Source: Pseudomonas monsensis (GTDB lineage: Bacteria; Pseudomonadota; Gammaproteobacteria; Pseudomonadales; Pseudomonadaceae). From it: DNA of 64,000 bases. The position numbers were made by a program, and so were the translations under genes. Under the pieces are notes generated by a model. It ran no database searches and had not been told where the DNA came from. It saw only the letters and a program-made list of their open reading frames with translations. The DNA lies in assembly GCF_014268495.2 (NCBI RefSeq), contig NZ_CP077087.1, positions 1,801,501-1,865,500 of the forward strand, written 5' to 3'. Positions 42,063 to 50,532 of this stretch are shown here, piece after piece. Position 1 is the stretch's first letter; each line of letters starts with the position of its first letter.

Positions 42063-43784
42063 ATGCCGCAGCCATGGCCAGCCACCGACATCGCCCGGAT
42101 GATTCTCGAAGGCTTTGACGATTACCGCGAGCATTTCCGGCGCATTACCGACGGCGCCCGGGAGCGTTTCGAACAGGCTCGCTGGCAGGAGACGCAAACC
42201 GCATCTGCGGCGCGAATCAACCTCTACGAAGAGAAAGTCGGCGAAACCATTGCCCGCCTGCGGGAGTACTTCGATGACGAAGCACTCATGAATGTCAGTT
42301 GCTGGCCACTGGTGAAAAGCGCCTACATCAGCGTCATCGACCTGCGCTTCGACGATGAATTGTCCGAGACCTGGTACAACTCGATCTTCTGCGGGCTGTT
42401 CAGCCATGACCTGATCAGCGATGGCTGCATGTTCATCCACACCACGCGTCCGAGCCTGCGCCGCGCACGGGCCGCGCAGACCCGCACCTACAAGCCGCAA
42501 GGCCAGTTGAGCGCGATGCTGGCGAGCATTTTTGCCGATTACCGCTTCAGCGAAGATTACGCCGATTTGCCCGGCGACTTGCGCCGCCTCGAAGCGCAAC
42601 TGCGCGAGAACCTGCCGGACTGGGTGTGCAAGGACCCGGAACTGAGCGTCGAGCTGTTTTCTTCGGTGCTCTACCGCAACAAGGGGGCCTACCTGGTCGG
42701 GCGCATCTACACCCGTGACGAACAGTGGCCGCTGGTGATTCCGCTGCTGCACCGTGAAGGACGCGGGATTCAGATTGACGCGTTGATCACCGACGAAGCC
42801 GACGTGTCGATCATCTTTTCCTTTACCCGCTCGTATTTCATGGTCGATGTGCCGGTGCCGGCGGAATTCATCGGTTTTCTGCGACGCATACTGCCGGGCA
42901 AGCACATCGCCGAGCTGTACACCTCAATCGGTTTCTACAAACACGGCAAGTCCGAGTTCTACCGTGCGTTGATCAACCACCTGGCCAACACCGATGACCA
43001 GTTCATCATGGCCCCGGGCGTGCGCGGCATGGTCATGAGCGTGTTTACCCTGCCGGGCTTCAACACCGTGTTCAAGATCATCAAGGACCGCTTCTCGCCG
43101 TCGAAAAACGTTGATCGCGCCACGGTGATCGAGAAATACCGGCTGGTGAAAAGCGTCGACCGGGTCGGGCGCATGGCCGATACCCAGGAATTCGCCGATT
43201 TCCGTTTCCCGCTGAGCAAGTTCGATCCGGCGTGCCTGGAAGAACTGCTGGAGGTGGCGCCGTCCACCGTCTCGGTCGAAGGCGACACGGTGCTGATCCG
43301 CCACTGCTGGACCGAGCGCCGGATGACCCCGCTGAACCTCTATCTGGAAAACGCCAACGATGCACAGGTGCGCGAGGCGCTGGAAGACTATGGCCTGGCG
43401 ATCAAGCAATTGGCGGCGGCCAACATCTTTCCCGGCGACATGCTGTTGAAAAACTTCGGCGTCACCCGGCACGGGCGGGTGGTGTTCTACGACTACGACG
43501 AGATCTGCTTCCTGACCGAAGCCAATTTCCGCCACATCCCCGCACCGCGCACCCCCGAGGATGAAATGGCCTCTGAACCGTGGTACTCGATCGGGCCGCT
43601 GGATGTCTTTCCTGAGGAGTTTCCGCCGTTTCTGTTTGCCGATTCGGGGCAGCGCAAGTTGTTCGATCAGTTGCATGGCGAGTTGTATAACGCGGATTAC
43701 TGGAAGAGCCTGCAGGAGGCGATTCGCGCCGGGAAAGTGATTGATGTCTTTCCTTATCGGCGTAAAGGGTTGGATAACGAATAG
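42063..43784 (+). CDS. aceK: Isocitrate dehydrogenase kinase/phosphatase
   Basis: AceK reversibly phosphorylates isocitrate dehydrogenase and so switches flux between the TCA cycle and the glyoxylate shunt. The 573-residue length and sequence match the family: YNSIFCGLFSHDLISDG and KHIAELYTSIGFYKHGKSEFYR, followed by the kinase core with APGVRGMVMSVFTLP and FPGDMLLKNFGVTRHGRVVFYDYDEI, split as FPGDMLLKNFGVTRHG and VVFYDYDEI. ATG 42063 follows GAGGT; the 41 upstream codons lack family features. It is not next to aceA or aceB here. Confidence 0.95.
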   Translation: MPQPWPATDIARMILEGFDDYREHFRRITDGARERFEQARWQETQTASAARINLYEEKVGETIARLREYFDDEALMNVSCWPLVKSAYISVIDLRFDDELSETWYNSIFCGLFSHDLISDGCMFIHTTRPSLRRARAAQTRTYKPQGQLSAMLASIFADYRFSEDYADLPGDLRRLEAQLRENLPDWVCKDPELSVELFSSVLYRNKGAYLVGRIYTRDEQWPLVIPLLHREGRGIQIDALITDEADVSIIFSFTRSYFMVDVPVPAEFIGFLRRILPGKHIAELYTSIGFYKHGKSEFYRALINHLANTDDQFIMAPGVRGMVMSVFTLPGFNTVFKIIKDRFSPSKNVDRATVIEKYRLVKSVDRVGRMADTQEFADFRFPLSKFDPACLEELLEVAPSTVSVEGDTVLIRHCWTERRMTPLNLYLENANDAQVREALEDYGLAIKQLAAANIFPGDMLLKNFGVTRHGRVVFYDYDEICFLTEANFRHIPAPRTPEDEMASEPWYSIGPLDVFPEEFPPFLFADSGQRKLFDQLHGELYNADYWKSLQEAIRAGKVIDVFPYRRKGLDNE

Positions 43785-43796
43785 CCCTCTTAAAAA

Positions 43797-43845
43797 CTCC
43801 CTCACCCCAGCCCTCTCCCGGAGGGAGAGGGCTGGGGTGAGGGAG
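43797..43845. repeat. Perfect 23-bp inverted repeat (CCCTCACCCCAGCCCTCTCCC family)
   Basis: The 23-nt arms 43797-43819 and 43823-43845 are perfectly complementary around the loop GGA. The core CCCTCACCCCAGCCCTCTCC is a widespread proteobacterial repeat. It starts 12 nt after the aceK stop and could also act as a strong stem in the mRNA; there is no T-tract. Confidence 0.9.
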
Positions 43846-43932
43846 CAAGCATCGACCTGAAAGGCCTTGGCGATTATGGATTCGGTGATGCACGTTCAGG
43901 TCGGTGAAGCTGGCAAAGTTGACTCGCTCGGT

Positions 43933-43966
43933 CCCCTCTCCTTTTGGGAGAGGGCCAGGGTGAGGG
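43933..43966. repeat. Degenerate second copy of the CCCTCTCC repeat
   Basis: CCCCTCTCC-TTTTG-GGAGAGG followed by CCAGGGTGAGGG repeats the core of the 43797 element with shorter, imperfect arms. It lies 85 nt before hrpA. Confidence 0.7.
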
Positions 43967-44051
43967 CCGCAATCCCCCAGACACGCCACAAATCCGCCAA
44001 ATCTGCGACAATCCGCCCCCTGCATAAATAGACGACCGAATTGCGTACCCG

Positions 44052-47000
44052 ATGACCGACGAATCGCCCTCCATCGACAAACTGCTGAAAAACCTCGATC
44101 ACGCCATGCTCGCCGACCGTCACCGGCTGCGGCGGCAGTTGCTTGAGCTGCGCAAGAAACCCGACGAGGCCAAGCTGGCCCAGTGGGTGGCGCGGATGCA
44201 GGCGTCCTGCGATCAGGTGCTGGCGCGCAAGGCCAGCCTGCCGGTGATTCGTTATGACGACAGCCTGCCCATTGCGGCCAAGCGTGACGAAATCAAACAG
44301 GCCCTGGAAAAGCATCAGGTGCTGATCATCGCCGGCGAAACCGGCTCGGGCAAAACCACTCAGTTGCCGAAAATCTGTCTGGAAATCGGTCGTGGCCAGC
44401 ATGGCTTGATCGGCCACACCCAGCCGCGCCGAATTGCAGCACGCAGCGTCGCAAGCCGGGTTGCCGAAGAACTCGGCACGCCGCTCGGCTCGCTGGTCGG
44501 CTATCAGGTGCGATTCGAGGATCAGAGCGATTCCAACACCCTGATCAAACTGATGACCGACGGCATCCTGCTGGCGGAAACCCAGAACGACCGCTATCTG
44601 GAACGCTACGACACGATCATCGTCGACGAAGCCCACGAACGCAGCCTGAACATCGACTTCCTGCTCGGTTACCTGAAAACCCTGTTGCCGCGTCGTCCGG
44701 ACCTGAAAGTCATCATCACGTCGGCGACCATCGACCTGGAGCGCTTCTCCAAACATTTCGATGACGCACCGATTGTCGAAGTCTCCGGCCGCACCTTCCC
44801 GGTGGACACCTGGTATCGCCCGCTGACCCTGGAGCAGGACGAAGAGGGCAACCGCGTCGAAGACGACCTGACCGTGGATCAGGCGATCCTCGCCACCCTC
44901 GACGAAATCGCCGCCTACGAGCGCAGCGAGCGCCGCAGTCCTGGCGATGTGCTGGTGTTCCTGCCCGGCGAACGCGAGATTCGCGACGCCGCCGACATGC
45001 TGCGCAAGGCTCAGCTCAAACACACCGAAATCCTGCCGCTGTACGCGCGCCTGTCGCCCGCCGAACAGCAGCGGATTTTCCAGTCGCACCCGGGGCGTCG
45101 CGTGGTGCTGGCGACCAACGTCGCCGAGACCTCGCTGACCGTGCCGGGCATCCGTTACGTGATCGACAGCGGCACCGCGCGCATCAGCCGTTACAGCTAC
45201 CGCGCCAAGGTCCAGCGTCTGCCGATCGAGGCGATTTCCCAGGCCAGTGCCAACCAGCGTAAAGGTCGTTGCGGCCGGGTCGAGCCGGGCATTTGCGTGC
45301 GCTTGTACAGCGAGGAAGATTTCCTCGGTCGCCCGGAATTCACAGACCCCGAGATTCTACGCACCAACCTTGCCGCTGTTATCTTGCAGATGCTGCACTT
45401 GCGCCTCGGCGAAATCACCGCGTTCCCGTTCATCGAGCCGCCGGATGGCAAAGCCATCAGCGACGGTTTCAATCTGCTGCAAGAACTCTCGGCGGTGGAT
45501 CGCAACAGTCAGTTGACCCCGCTGGGGCGCCAGTTGGCACGCCTGCCGGTGGATCCACGCATGGGCCGCATGCTGCTCGAAGCGGCCAGGCTCGGCAGCC
45601 TGCAGGAAGTGCTGATCGTCGCCAGTGCGATGTCGATTCAGGACCCCCGCGAGCGTCCACCGGAGCGTCAGCAAGCCGCCGATCAGGCCCATGCGCAATG
45701 GAAAGACAGCGATTCGGACTTCGCCGGGCTGGTCAATCTGTGGCGTGGTTTTGAAGAACAGCGCCAGGCGCTGACGGCCAGCCCGCTGCGCAACTGGTGC
45801 CGCAAGAACTTCCTCAACTACCTGCGTCTGCGCGAATGGCGTGATTCCCATCGCCAATTGAGCCTGATCTGCCGTGACATGCAGCTGAGCCTCAATAAAG
45901 AGCCGGCGGATTACCCGAAACTGCACAAAGCGGTGCTGGTCGGTCTGCTCAGCCAGATCGGTCAGAAAACCGAGGACGGCGATTACCTTGGCGCCCGTCA
46001 GCGGCGTTTCTGGATTCACCCGTCGTCGGGGATCGGCAAGAAGCGTCCGCAATGGCTGATGACAGCCGAGCTGGTGGAAACCACCAAGCTTTACGCGCGC
46101 ATGGTCGCCAAGATCGACGCTGACTGGATCGAGCCGCTGGCCGGGCACCTGATCAAGAAGAACCACTTTGAACCGCACTGGGAGAAGAAGCGTGGCCAGG
46201 TCGTGGCTTACGAGCAGATCACCCTGTTCGGGCTGATCGTCGTTGGCCGTCGCCCGGTGCATTACGGTCCGGTGGATCCGGTGGTGTCCCGCGAGCTGTT
46301 TATCCGCGAAGGCCTGGTGCGCGGCGAGATTCAGTCGAAAGCCAAGTGCCTGACGGCCAACCAACAGTTGCTCGAACAGCTCGACGAGCTGGAAGCCAAG
46401 GCCCGGCGCCGTGACATCCTCGCCGACGAAGAAACCCTGTACGCCTTTTACGATGCGCGCTTGCCGGCAGAGATTCACCAGACCGCGACCTTCGACAGCT
46501 GGTATCGGGTCAACAGCCAGAAGAACCCGCAACTGCTGATCATGCGCGAAGAGGACGTGCTGGCCCGCGAGGCCAGTGAAGTCACCGCGCGCGACTACCC
46601 GGATACGCTGCACATCGGTGACCTGGAACTGGCGCTGACCTATCATTTCGAACCCAATCACCCGCGCGACGGCGTGACCTTGCGCGTGCCGGCGCCGTTG
46701 TTGCCGATGCTGCCGCCGGAACGCCTCGAATGGCTGGTGCCAGGGATGATCGAAGCCAAGTGCATCGCCCTCGTGCGTAACCTGCCGAAGGCGCTGCGCA
46801 AGAACTTCGTACCGGTGCCGGACTTCATCAAAGCGGCATTGCAGCGCATGACCTTCGCCGAAGGTTCGTTGCCGCAAGCGCTCGGTCGCGAGTTGCTGCG
46901 CATGACCGGTGCGCGGGTCAGCGATGAGGCGTGGGCGGAAGCGGCGCAGCAGGTCGAAGGGCATTTGCGGATGAACCTGGAAATCGTCGACGGCCAGGGC

Positions 47001-47963
47001 AAGTTCCTCGGCGAAGGCCGCGATCTGGCCGAGTTGACCGCACGGTTTGCCGAAGCCAGTCAGGCTGCACTGGCGGTGCCGCAGAGCGCAAAAAGTCAGC
47101 CACCGGTGGAGGCGAAAGTCTTTGCACCAGTGGCGGAAAAGACGCAACAGAAGATCGCCGGGCTGTCGATGACGGTGTATCCGGCGCTGGTGGAAGAGGG
47201 CGGCGCGGTCAAGGAAGGGCGCTTCTCGACCCCGGCCGAAGCGGAGTTTCAACACCGCCGCGCGTTGCAGCGTCTGCTGATGCAGCAACTGGCGGAACCG
47301 GCCAAGTTCCTGCGCAGCAAATTGCCGGGGCAGACCGAACTGGGCCTGCTCTATCGCGAGTTGGGCCGGGTCGATGCGCTGGTCGAAGACATTCTGCTGG
47401 CCAGCCTCGACAGCTGCATTCTGGAAGGCGAAGACCCGTTGCCCCGCGATGGCGCCGGGCTGGCAGCGTTGGCCGAGCGCAAGCGCGGCAGCTGGACCGA
47501 ACACGCCGAACGCGTGGCGCGCCTGGCGCTGGAGATCCTCAAGCTGTGGCACGGTCTGCAAAAGCGTTTCAAGGGCAAGATCGACCTTGCGCAAGCGGTG
47601 GCACTGAATGACATCAAGCAGCAGATCAGCCAGTTGGTGTACCCCGGTTTCGTCCGGGAAACGCCGATGCAATGGCTCAAGGAATTGCCGCGTTATCTGA
47701 AAGCGGTCGAGCAGCGTTTCGAAAAGCTCGGGGCGCAAGTGCAGAAGGATCGTGTCTGGAGCGGCGAACTGGCCGGCCTCTGGGCGCAATACCAGACCCG
47801 CGCCGCCAAGCATGCCCAGGAAGGCAAGCGCGATCCGCAACTGGAGTTGTACCGCTGGTGGCTGGAGGAATACCGGGTGTCACTGTTCGCCCAGCAGTTG
47901 GGCACCAAAGTCCCGATTTCCGACAAACGCCTGAACAAGCAGTGGACGCAGGTCGAACCTTGA
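44052..47963 (+). CDS. hrpA: ATP-dependent RNA helicase HrpA
   Basis: HrpA is a DEAH-box RNA helicase implicated in mRNA processing and ribosome rescue. The 1303-residue protein has Walker A G95-ETGSGK-T102, the DEAH box D192-EAH-195, SAT at motif III (about residue 222), the HA2 helicase-associated domain, an OB-fold region, and a long C-terminal domain specific to HrpA (about 750-1303). The length is normal. It is transcribed alone, and a REPIN follows. Confidence 0.95.
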   Translation: MTDESPSIDKLLKNLDHAMLADRHRLRRQLLELRKKPDEAKLAQWVARMQASCDQVLARKASLPVIRYDDSLPIAAKRDEIKQALEKHQVLIIAGETGSGKTTQLPKICLEIGRGQHGLIGHTQPRRIAARSVASRVAEELGTPLGSLVGYQVRFEDQSDSNTLIKLMTDGILLAETQNDRYLERYDTIIVDEAHERSLNIDFLLGYLKTLLPRRPDLKVIITSATIDLERFSKHFDDAPIVEVSGRTFPVDTWYRPLTLEQDEEGNRVEDDLTVDQAILATLDEIAAYERSERRSPGDVLVFLPGEREIRDAADMLRKAQLKHTEILPLYARLSPAEQQRIFQSHPGRRVVLATNVAETSLTVPGIRYVIDSGTARISRYSYRAKVQRLPIEAISQASANQRKGRCGRVEPGICVRLYSEEDFLGRPEFTDPEILRTNLAAVILQMLHLRLGEITAFPFIEPPDGKAISDGFNLLQELSAVDRNSQLTPLGRQLARLPVDPRMGRMLLEAARLGSLQEVLIVASAMSIQDPRERPPERQQAADQAHAQWKDSDSDFAGLVNLWRGFEEQRQALTASPLRNWCRKNFLNYLRLREWRDSHRQLSLICRDMQLSLNKEPADYPKLHKAVLVGLLSQIGQKTEDGDYLGARQRRFWIHPSSGIGKKRPQWLMTAELVETTKLYARMVAKIDADWIEPLAGHLIKKNHFEPHWEKKRGQVVAYEQITLFGLIVVGRRPVHYGPVDPVVSRELFIREGLVRGEIQSKAKCLTANQQLLEQLDELEAKARRRDILADEETLYAFYDARLPAEIHQTATFDSWYRVNSQKNPQLLIMREEDVLAREASEVTARDYPDTLHIGDLELALTYHFEPNHPRDGVTLRVPAPLLPMLPPERLEWLVPGMIEAKCIALVRNLPKALRKNFVPVPDFIKAALQRMTFAEGSLPQALGRELLRMTGARVSDEAWAEAAQQVEGHLRMNLEIVDGQGKFLGEGRDLAELTARFAEASQAALAVPQSAKSQPPVEAKVFAPVAEKTQQKIAGLSMTVYPALVEEGGAVKEGRFSTPAEAEFQHRRALQRLLMQQLAEPAKFLRSKLPGQTELGLLYRELGRVDALVEDILLASLDSCILEGEDPLPRDGAGLAALAERKRGSWTEHAERVARLALEILKLWHGLQKRFKGKIDLAQAVALNDIKQQISQLVYPGFVRETPMQWLKELPRYLKAVEQRFEKLGAQVQKDRVWSGELAGLWAQYQTRAAKHAQEGKRDPQLELYRWWLEEYRVSLFAQQLGTKVPISDKRLNKQWTQVEP

Positions 47964-47983
47964 TTGCCAGGCCTGCACAACCC

Positions 47984-48077
47984 CCTGCAGGAGTGAGCCT
48001 GCTCGCGATAGCAGAGTGTCAGTCAACGTAATAGTGACTGATACGACGCAATTGCGAGCAGGCTCACTCCTGCAGGG
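47984..48077. repeat. REPIN-like inverted repeat (GAGTGAGCCTGCTCGCGATAGC family)
   Basis: CCTGCAGGAGTGAGCCTGCT and the inverse GAGCAGGCTCACTCCTGCAGG flank an inner GTGTCAGTCAAC...GTGACTG palindrome. Related elements are at 53263-53360, 58911-59000 and a fragment at 54263-54283. Confidence 0.88.
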
Positions 48078-48290
48078 AAGCAGCGTCGATCTTGAGAAAG
48101 GCGCCAAAACCTCGGGTTTATGGCAAACTTCGCGACCATAAACGCCCGTTTCGCGACCCAGAGCCTTCGGTAAGGTCGCGAACCGGAATAAAGCGATGCC
48201 AGGTCAGCGTCCCCCGGATGGGAATAGACCCTTTGTGTGTTGGTACGACGGTTCCAGCACTTTCTGCCTGAACAGATTAGAGAAACGACC

Positions 48291-49412
48291 ATGCATAATG
48301 TCGTCATCAGCGGCACCGGCCTGTACACCCCGGCCAACAGCATCTCCAACGAAGAGCTGGTGCAGTCTTTCAACACCTACGTCGCCCAGTTCAACGCCGA
48401 TAACGCCGAAGCCATCGCCAACGGTGAAGTCCAGGCCCTGACCGAATCCAGCGCCGCGTTCATCGAAAAGGCCTCGGGCATCAAGAGCCGCTTTGTCATG
48501 GACAAGGACGGCATCCTCGACCCGCTGCGCATGGCGCCGCGTCTGCCGGAGCGTTCCAACGACGAATGGTCGGTGCTGTGCCAGATGGCCATCGGCGCAG
48601 CCGAGCAAGCCTTGCAGCGCGCCGGTAAAACCGCCGCCGATATCGACGGCGTGATCGTTGCCTGTTCCAACCTGCAGCGCGCTTACCCGGCCATTGCCAT
48701 CGAAGTCCAGGAAGCGCTGGGCATCCAGGGCTTCGGCTTCGACATGAACGTGGCCTGCTCCTCGGCTACCTTTGGCATCCAGGCGGCGGCCAACAGCGTG
48801 CAACTGGGTCAGGCCCGGGCGATCCTGATGGTCAACCCGGAAGTCTGCACCGGTCACCTGAACTTCCGTGACCGTGACAGCCACTTCATCTTCGGTGATG
48901 CCGCGACTGCAGTGATCATCGAGCGTGCCGATCTGGCGACGTCCAAATACCAGTTCGACGTGGTCAGCACCAAACTGTTGACCAAGTTTTCCAATAACAT
49001 CCGCAACAATTTCGGCTTCCTCAACCGCGCCGCGGAAGAGGGCGTCGGCGCCCGCGACAAGCTGTTCGTGCAGGAAGGGCGCAAGGTGTTCAAGGATGTC
49101 TGCCCGATGGTCGCCGAACTGATTGGTGAGCATCTGCAAGAGAATCAGCTCAATGTCGGCGACGTAAAGCGCTTCTGGCTGCACCAGGCCAACCTGAGCA
49201 TGAACCACCTGATCGTGCGCAAGCTGCTGGGCCGCGAAGCGACCGAAGAAGAGGCGCCGGTGATTCTCGACACCTACGCCAACACCAGCTCCGCCGGTTC
49301 CGTGATTGCCTTCCACAAGCACCAGGATGATCTGGCTGCCGGTTCGCTGGCTGTATTGAGTTCGTTCGGTGCAGGCTATTCGATCGGCAGCGTGATTCTG
49401 CGCAAGCGTTGA
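48291..49412 (+). CDS. 3-oxoacyl-ACP synthase III (FabH)-like protein
   Basis: The 373-residue thiolase-fold protein has the FabH catalytic triad C156 (NVACSSATFG), H298 (WLHQANLSMN) and N331 (YANTSSAGS). Relatives include the Pseudomonas FabH-like enzyme that feeds octanoyl-CoA into fatty acid synthesis, so it may start acyl chains from a medium-chain CoA. ATG 48291 (MHNVVISG) is supported by the family start; the earlier in-frame ATG is unlikely. It is followed by the ECF sigma gene at 49549, a neighbourhood remembered from P. aeruginosa (PA3286-PA3285). Confidence 0.88.
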   Translation: MHNVVISGTGLYTPANSISNEELVQSFNTYVAQFNADNAEAIANGEVQALTESSAAFIEKASGIKSRFVMDKDGILDPLRMAPRLPERSNDEWSVLCQMAIGAAEQALQRAGKTAADIDGVIVACSNLQRAYPAIAIEVQEALGIQGFGFDMNVACSSATFGIQAAANSVQLGQARAILMVNPEVCTGHLNFRDRDSHFIFGDAATAVIIERADLATSKYQFDVVSTKLLTKFSNNIRNNFGFLNRAAEEGVGARDKLFVQEGRKVFKDVCPMVAELIGEHLQENQLNVGDVKRFWLHQANLSMNHLIVRKLLGREATEEEAPVILDTYANTSSAGSVIAFHKHQDDLAAGSLAVLSSFGAGYSIGSVILRKR

Positions 49413-49413
49413 A

Positions 49414-49514
49414 AAGAGGTTTAGTTTCCTCTTAAACACGTCGACTTTTCCTACATCCGAATCGGCTCAAACGCTGTAATTTTTCGGAAATGGCGGCAGG
49501 CGAAGTCCTGCCGC
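49414..49514 (+). promoter_or_regulatory. Intergenic region before the ECF sigma gene with two hairpins
   Basis: AAGAGG-N8-CCTCTT (49414-49433) follows the FabH-like stop. A perfect 8-bp repeat GCGGCAGG-CGAAGT-CCTGCCGC (49493-49514) lies 34 nt before the sigma ATG. TTTCGGAAATGG and TTTCGGAATCGG flank the second hairpin as near-direct repeats. These may be an operator or autoregulation site; neither hairpin has a clear T-run. Confidence 0.45.
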
Positions 49515-49548
49515 TATCATTTCGGAATCGGCACAAGGAGATTTTTGG

Positions 49549-50157
49549 ATGGCTGACGACACCCAACTGCTTGAGCGCCTGCTGGCAGGTGAACAACGGG
49601 CTTTCAAGGAACTGGTGACTACGTATCAGAGCGCCATGCGTGCCGTGGCGTATGCGATTGTCGGCCAGCGTCATGTCGAAGAAGTGGTGCAGGACGCCTG
49701 GCTTTCCGTGGTGCGCCACATCGCCAGTTTCGAAGGTCGTTCCAGCCTCAAGACCTGGCTGCTGACCATCACCGCCAACTCGGCCAAAAGTCGTTACAAG
49801 CTGAATCGCCGCGAAGTGCTGATGGATGACTTGCCATCGCCCCACGGCACCATTGATGACGACCGCTTTTCTCCCGGCGACGGCCATTGGTTGATCGCCC
49901 CGTTCGCCTGGCACCAGGACACGCCCGAAGCCTTGCTGACCGAAAGTGAATTGCGTGACTGCCTGGAGCATACGCTGCTCAGTCTGTCGGAATTGCAAAG
50001 CAGTGTTCTGCTGTTGCGTGAGCGTCAGGGCCTGGAGCTGGAAGAGATCTGTAATCTTCTGGAGATCTCGCTCTCCAATGTCCGTGTGCTGCTGCATCGT
50101 GCGCGGCTGAAAGTCTTCGCGACCGTGGAGCATTTTGAGGAGACCGGGGAATGCTGA
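49549..50157 (+). CDS. ECF (sigma-70 family) RNA polymerase sigma factor
   Basis: The 202-residue protein has region 2 (about 20-85, AYAIVGQRHVEEVVQDAWLSVVRHI) and region 4 (about 145-195, LSELQSSVLLLRERQGLELEEICNLLEISLSNVRVLLHRAR). ATG 49549 follows AAGGAG 8 nt away. Its stop overlaps the anti-sigma start by 7 nt. Regulated genes are unknown; the FabH-like gene next door is a plausible one but is not shown. Confidence 0.92.
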   Translation: MADDTQLLERLLAGEQRAFKELVTTYQSAMRAVAYAIVGQRHVEEVVQDAWLSVVRHIASFEGRSSLKTWLLTITANSAKSRYKLNRREVLMDDLPSPHGTIDDDRFSPGDGHWLIAPFAWHQDTPEALLTESELRDCLEHTLLSLSELQSSVLLLRERQGLELEEICNLLEISLSNVRVLLHRARLKVFATVEHFEETGEC

Positions 50158-50387
50158 CCTGTAAGGAACAAGTGGCGCGCTCCAGCGATTATCTCGATGA
50201 TCAGTTGAGCTTTCGCGAGAAGCTGATGGTGCGTCATCACCTGATGTTCTGCCCGAACTGTCGGCGTTTCATTCGGCAGATGCGTTTGATGCAGGCGACC
50301 TTGAAGGCGATGCCGGAGAAACCGGAGGAAGGGGTGGATGCCTTGGCGGAACGTTTGGCGGCGCAACGGCGGGACGATAGCCCGTGA
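50151..50387 (+). CDS. Zinc-type anti-sigma factor (short)
   Basis: The 78-residue protein has the ZAS-type metal motif C4 ... H30-x3-C34-x2-C37 (RHHLMFCPNC) and no membrane segment, the pattern of small cytosolic zinc anti-sigma factors that respond to redox or ligand. ATG 50151 overlaps the sigma stop (ATGCTGA), the usual arrangement. It is shorter than many anti-sigmas, with a charged C-terminal tail. It would hold the sigma factor inactive until the signal arrives. Confidence 0.85.
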   Translation: MLTCKEQVARSSDYLDDQLSFREKLMVRHHLMFCPNCRRFIRQMRLMQATLKAMPEKPEEGVDALAERLAAQRRDDSP

Positions 50388-50473
50388 AAAAACACAGCCC
50401 GGTGAAGCACCAGCGAACGGATGATGGGGATCGCTGTTGCTGCATCGAGCTGCAGGAAAATCAACTTCGATCG

Positions 50474-50531
50474 GCAAGTCGCAAGGGGAGCGGTGACTTG
50501 CAACTTGTCGCTCGAAGCTTGTCGCTGTTTT
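50474..50531. repeat. CTTGTCGCT-type short repeats
   Basis: GCAAGTC and GACTTGC face each other, followed by ACTTGTCGCTCGAAGC and CTTGTCGCTG, two copies of CTTGTCGCT 16 nt apart. Similar low-complexity AGCTTG repeats are common between pseudomonad genes. The region separates the anti-sigma gene from the convergent porin. Confidence 0.5.
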
Positions 50532-50532
50532 C

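Noticed and set aside
45357..47840. Open frame of about 827 codons opposite hrpA
   Set aside because: It lies wholly antisense to a clear helicase gene and its translation lacks any domain pattern. Long antisense frames are expected in GC-rich coding DNA.
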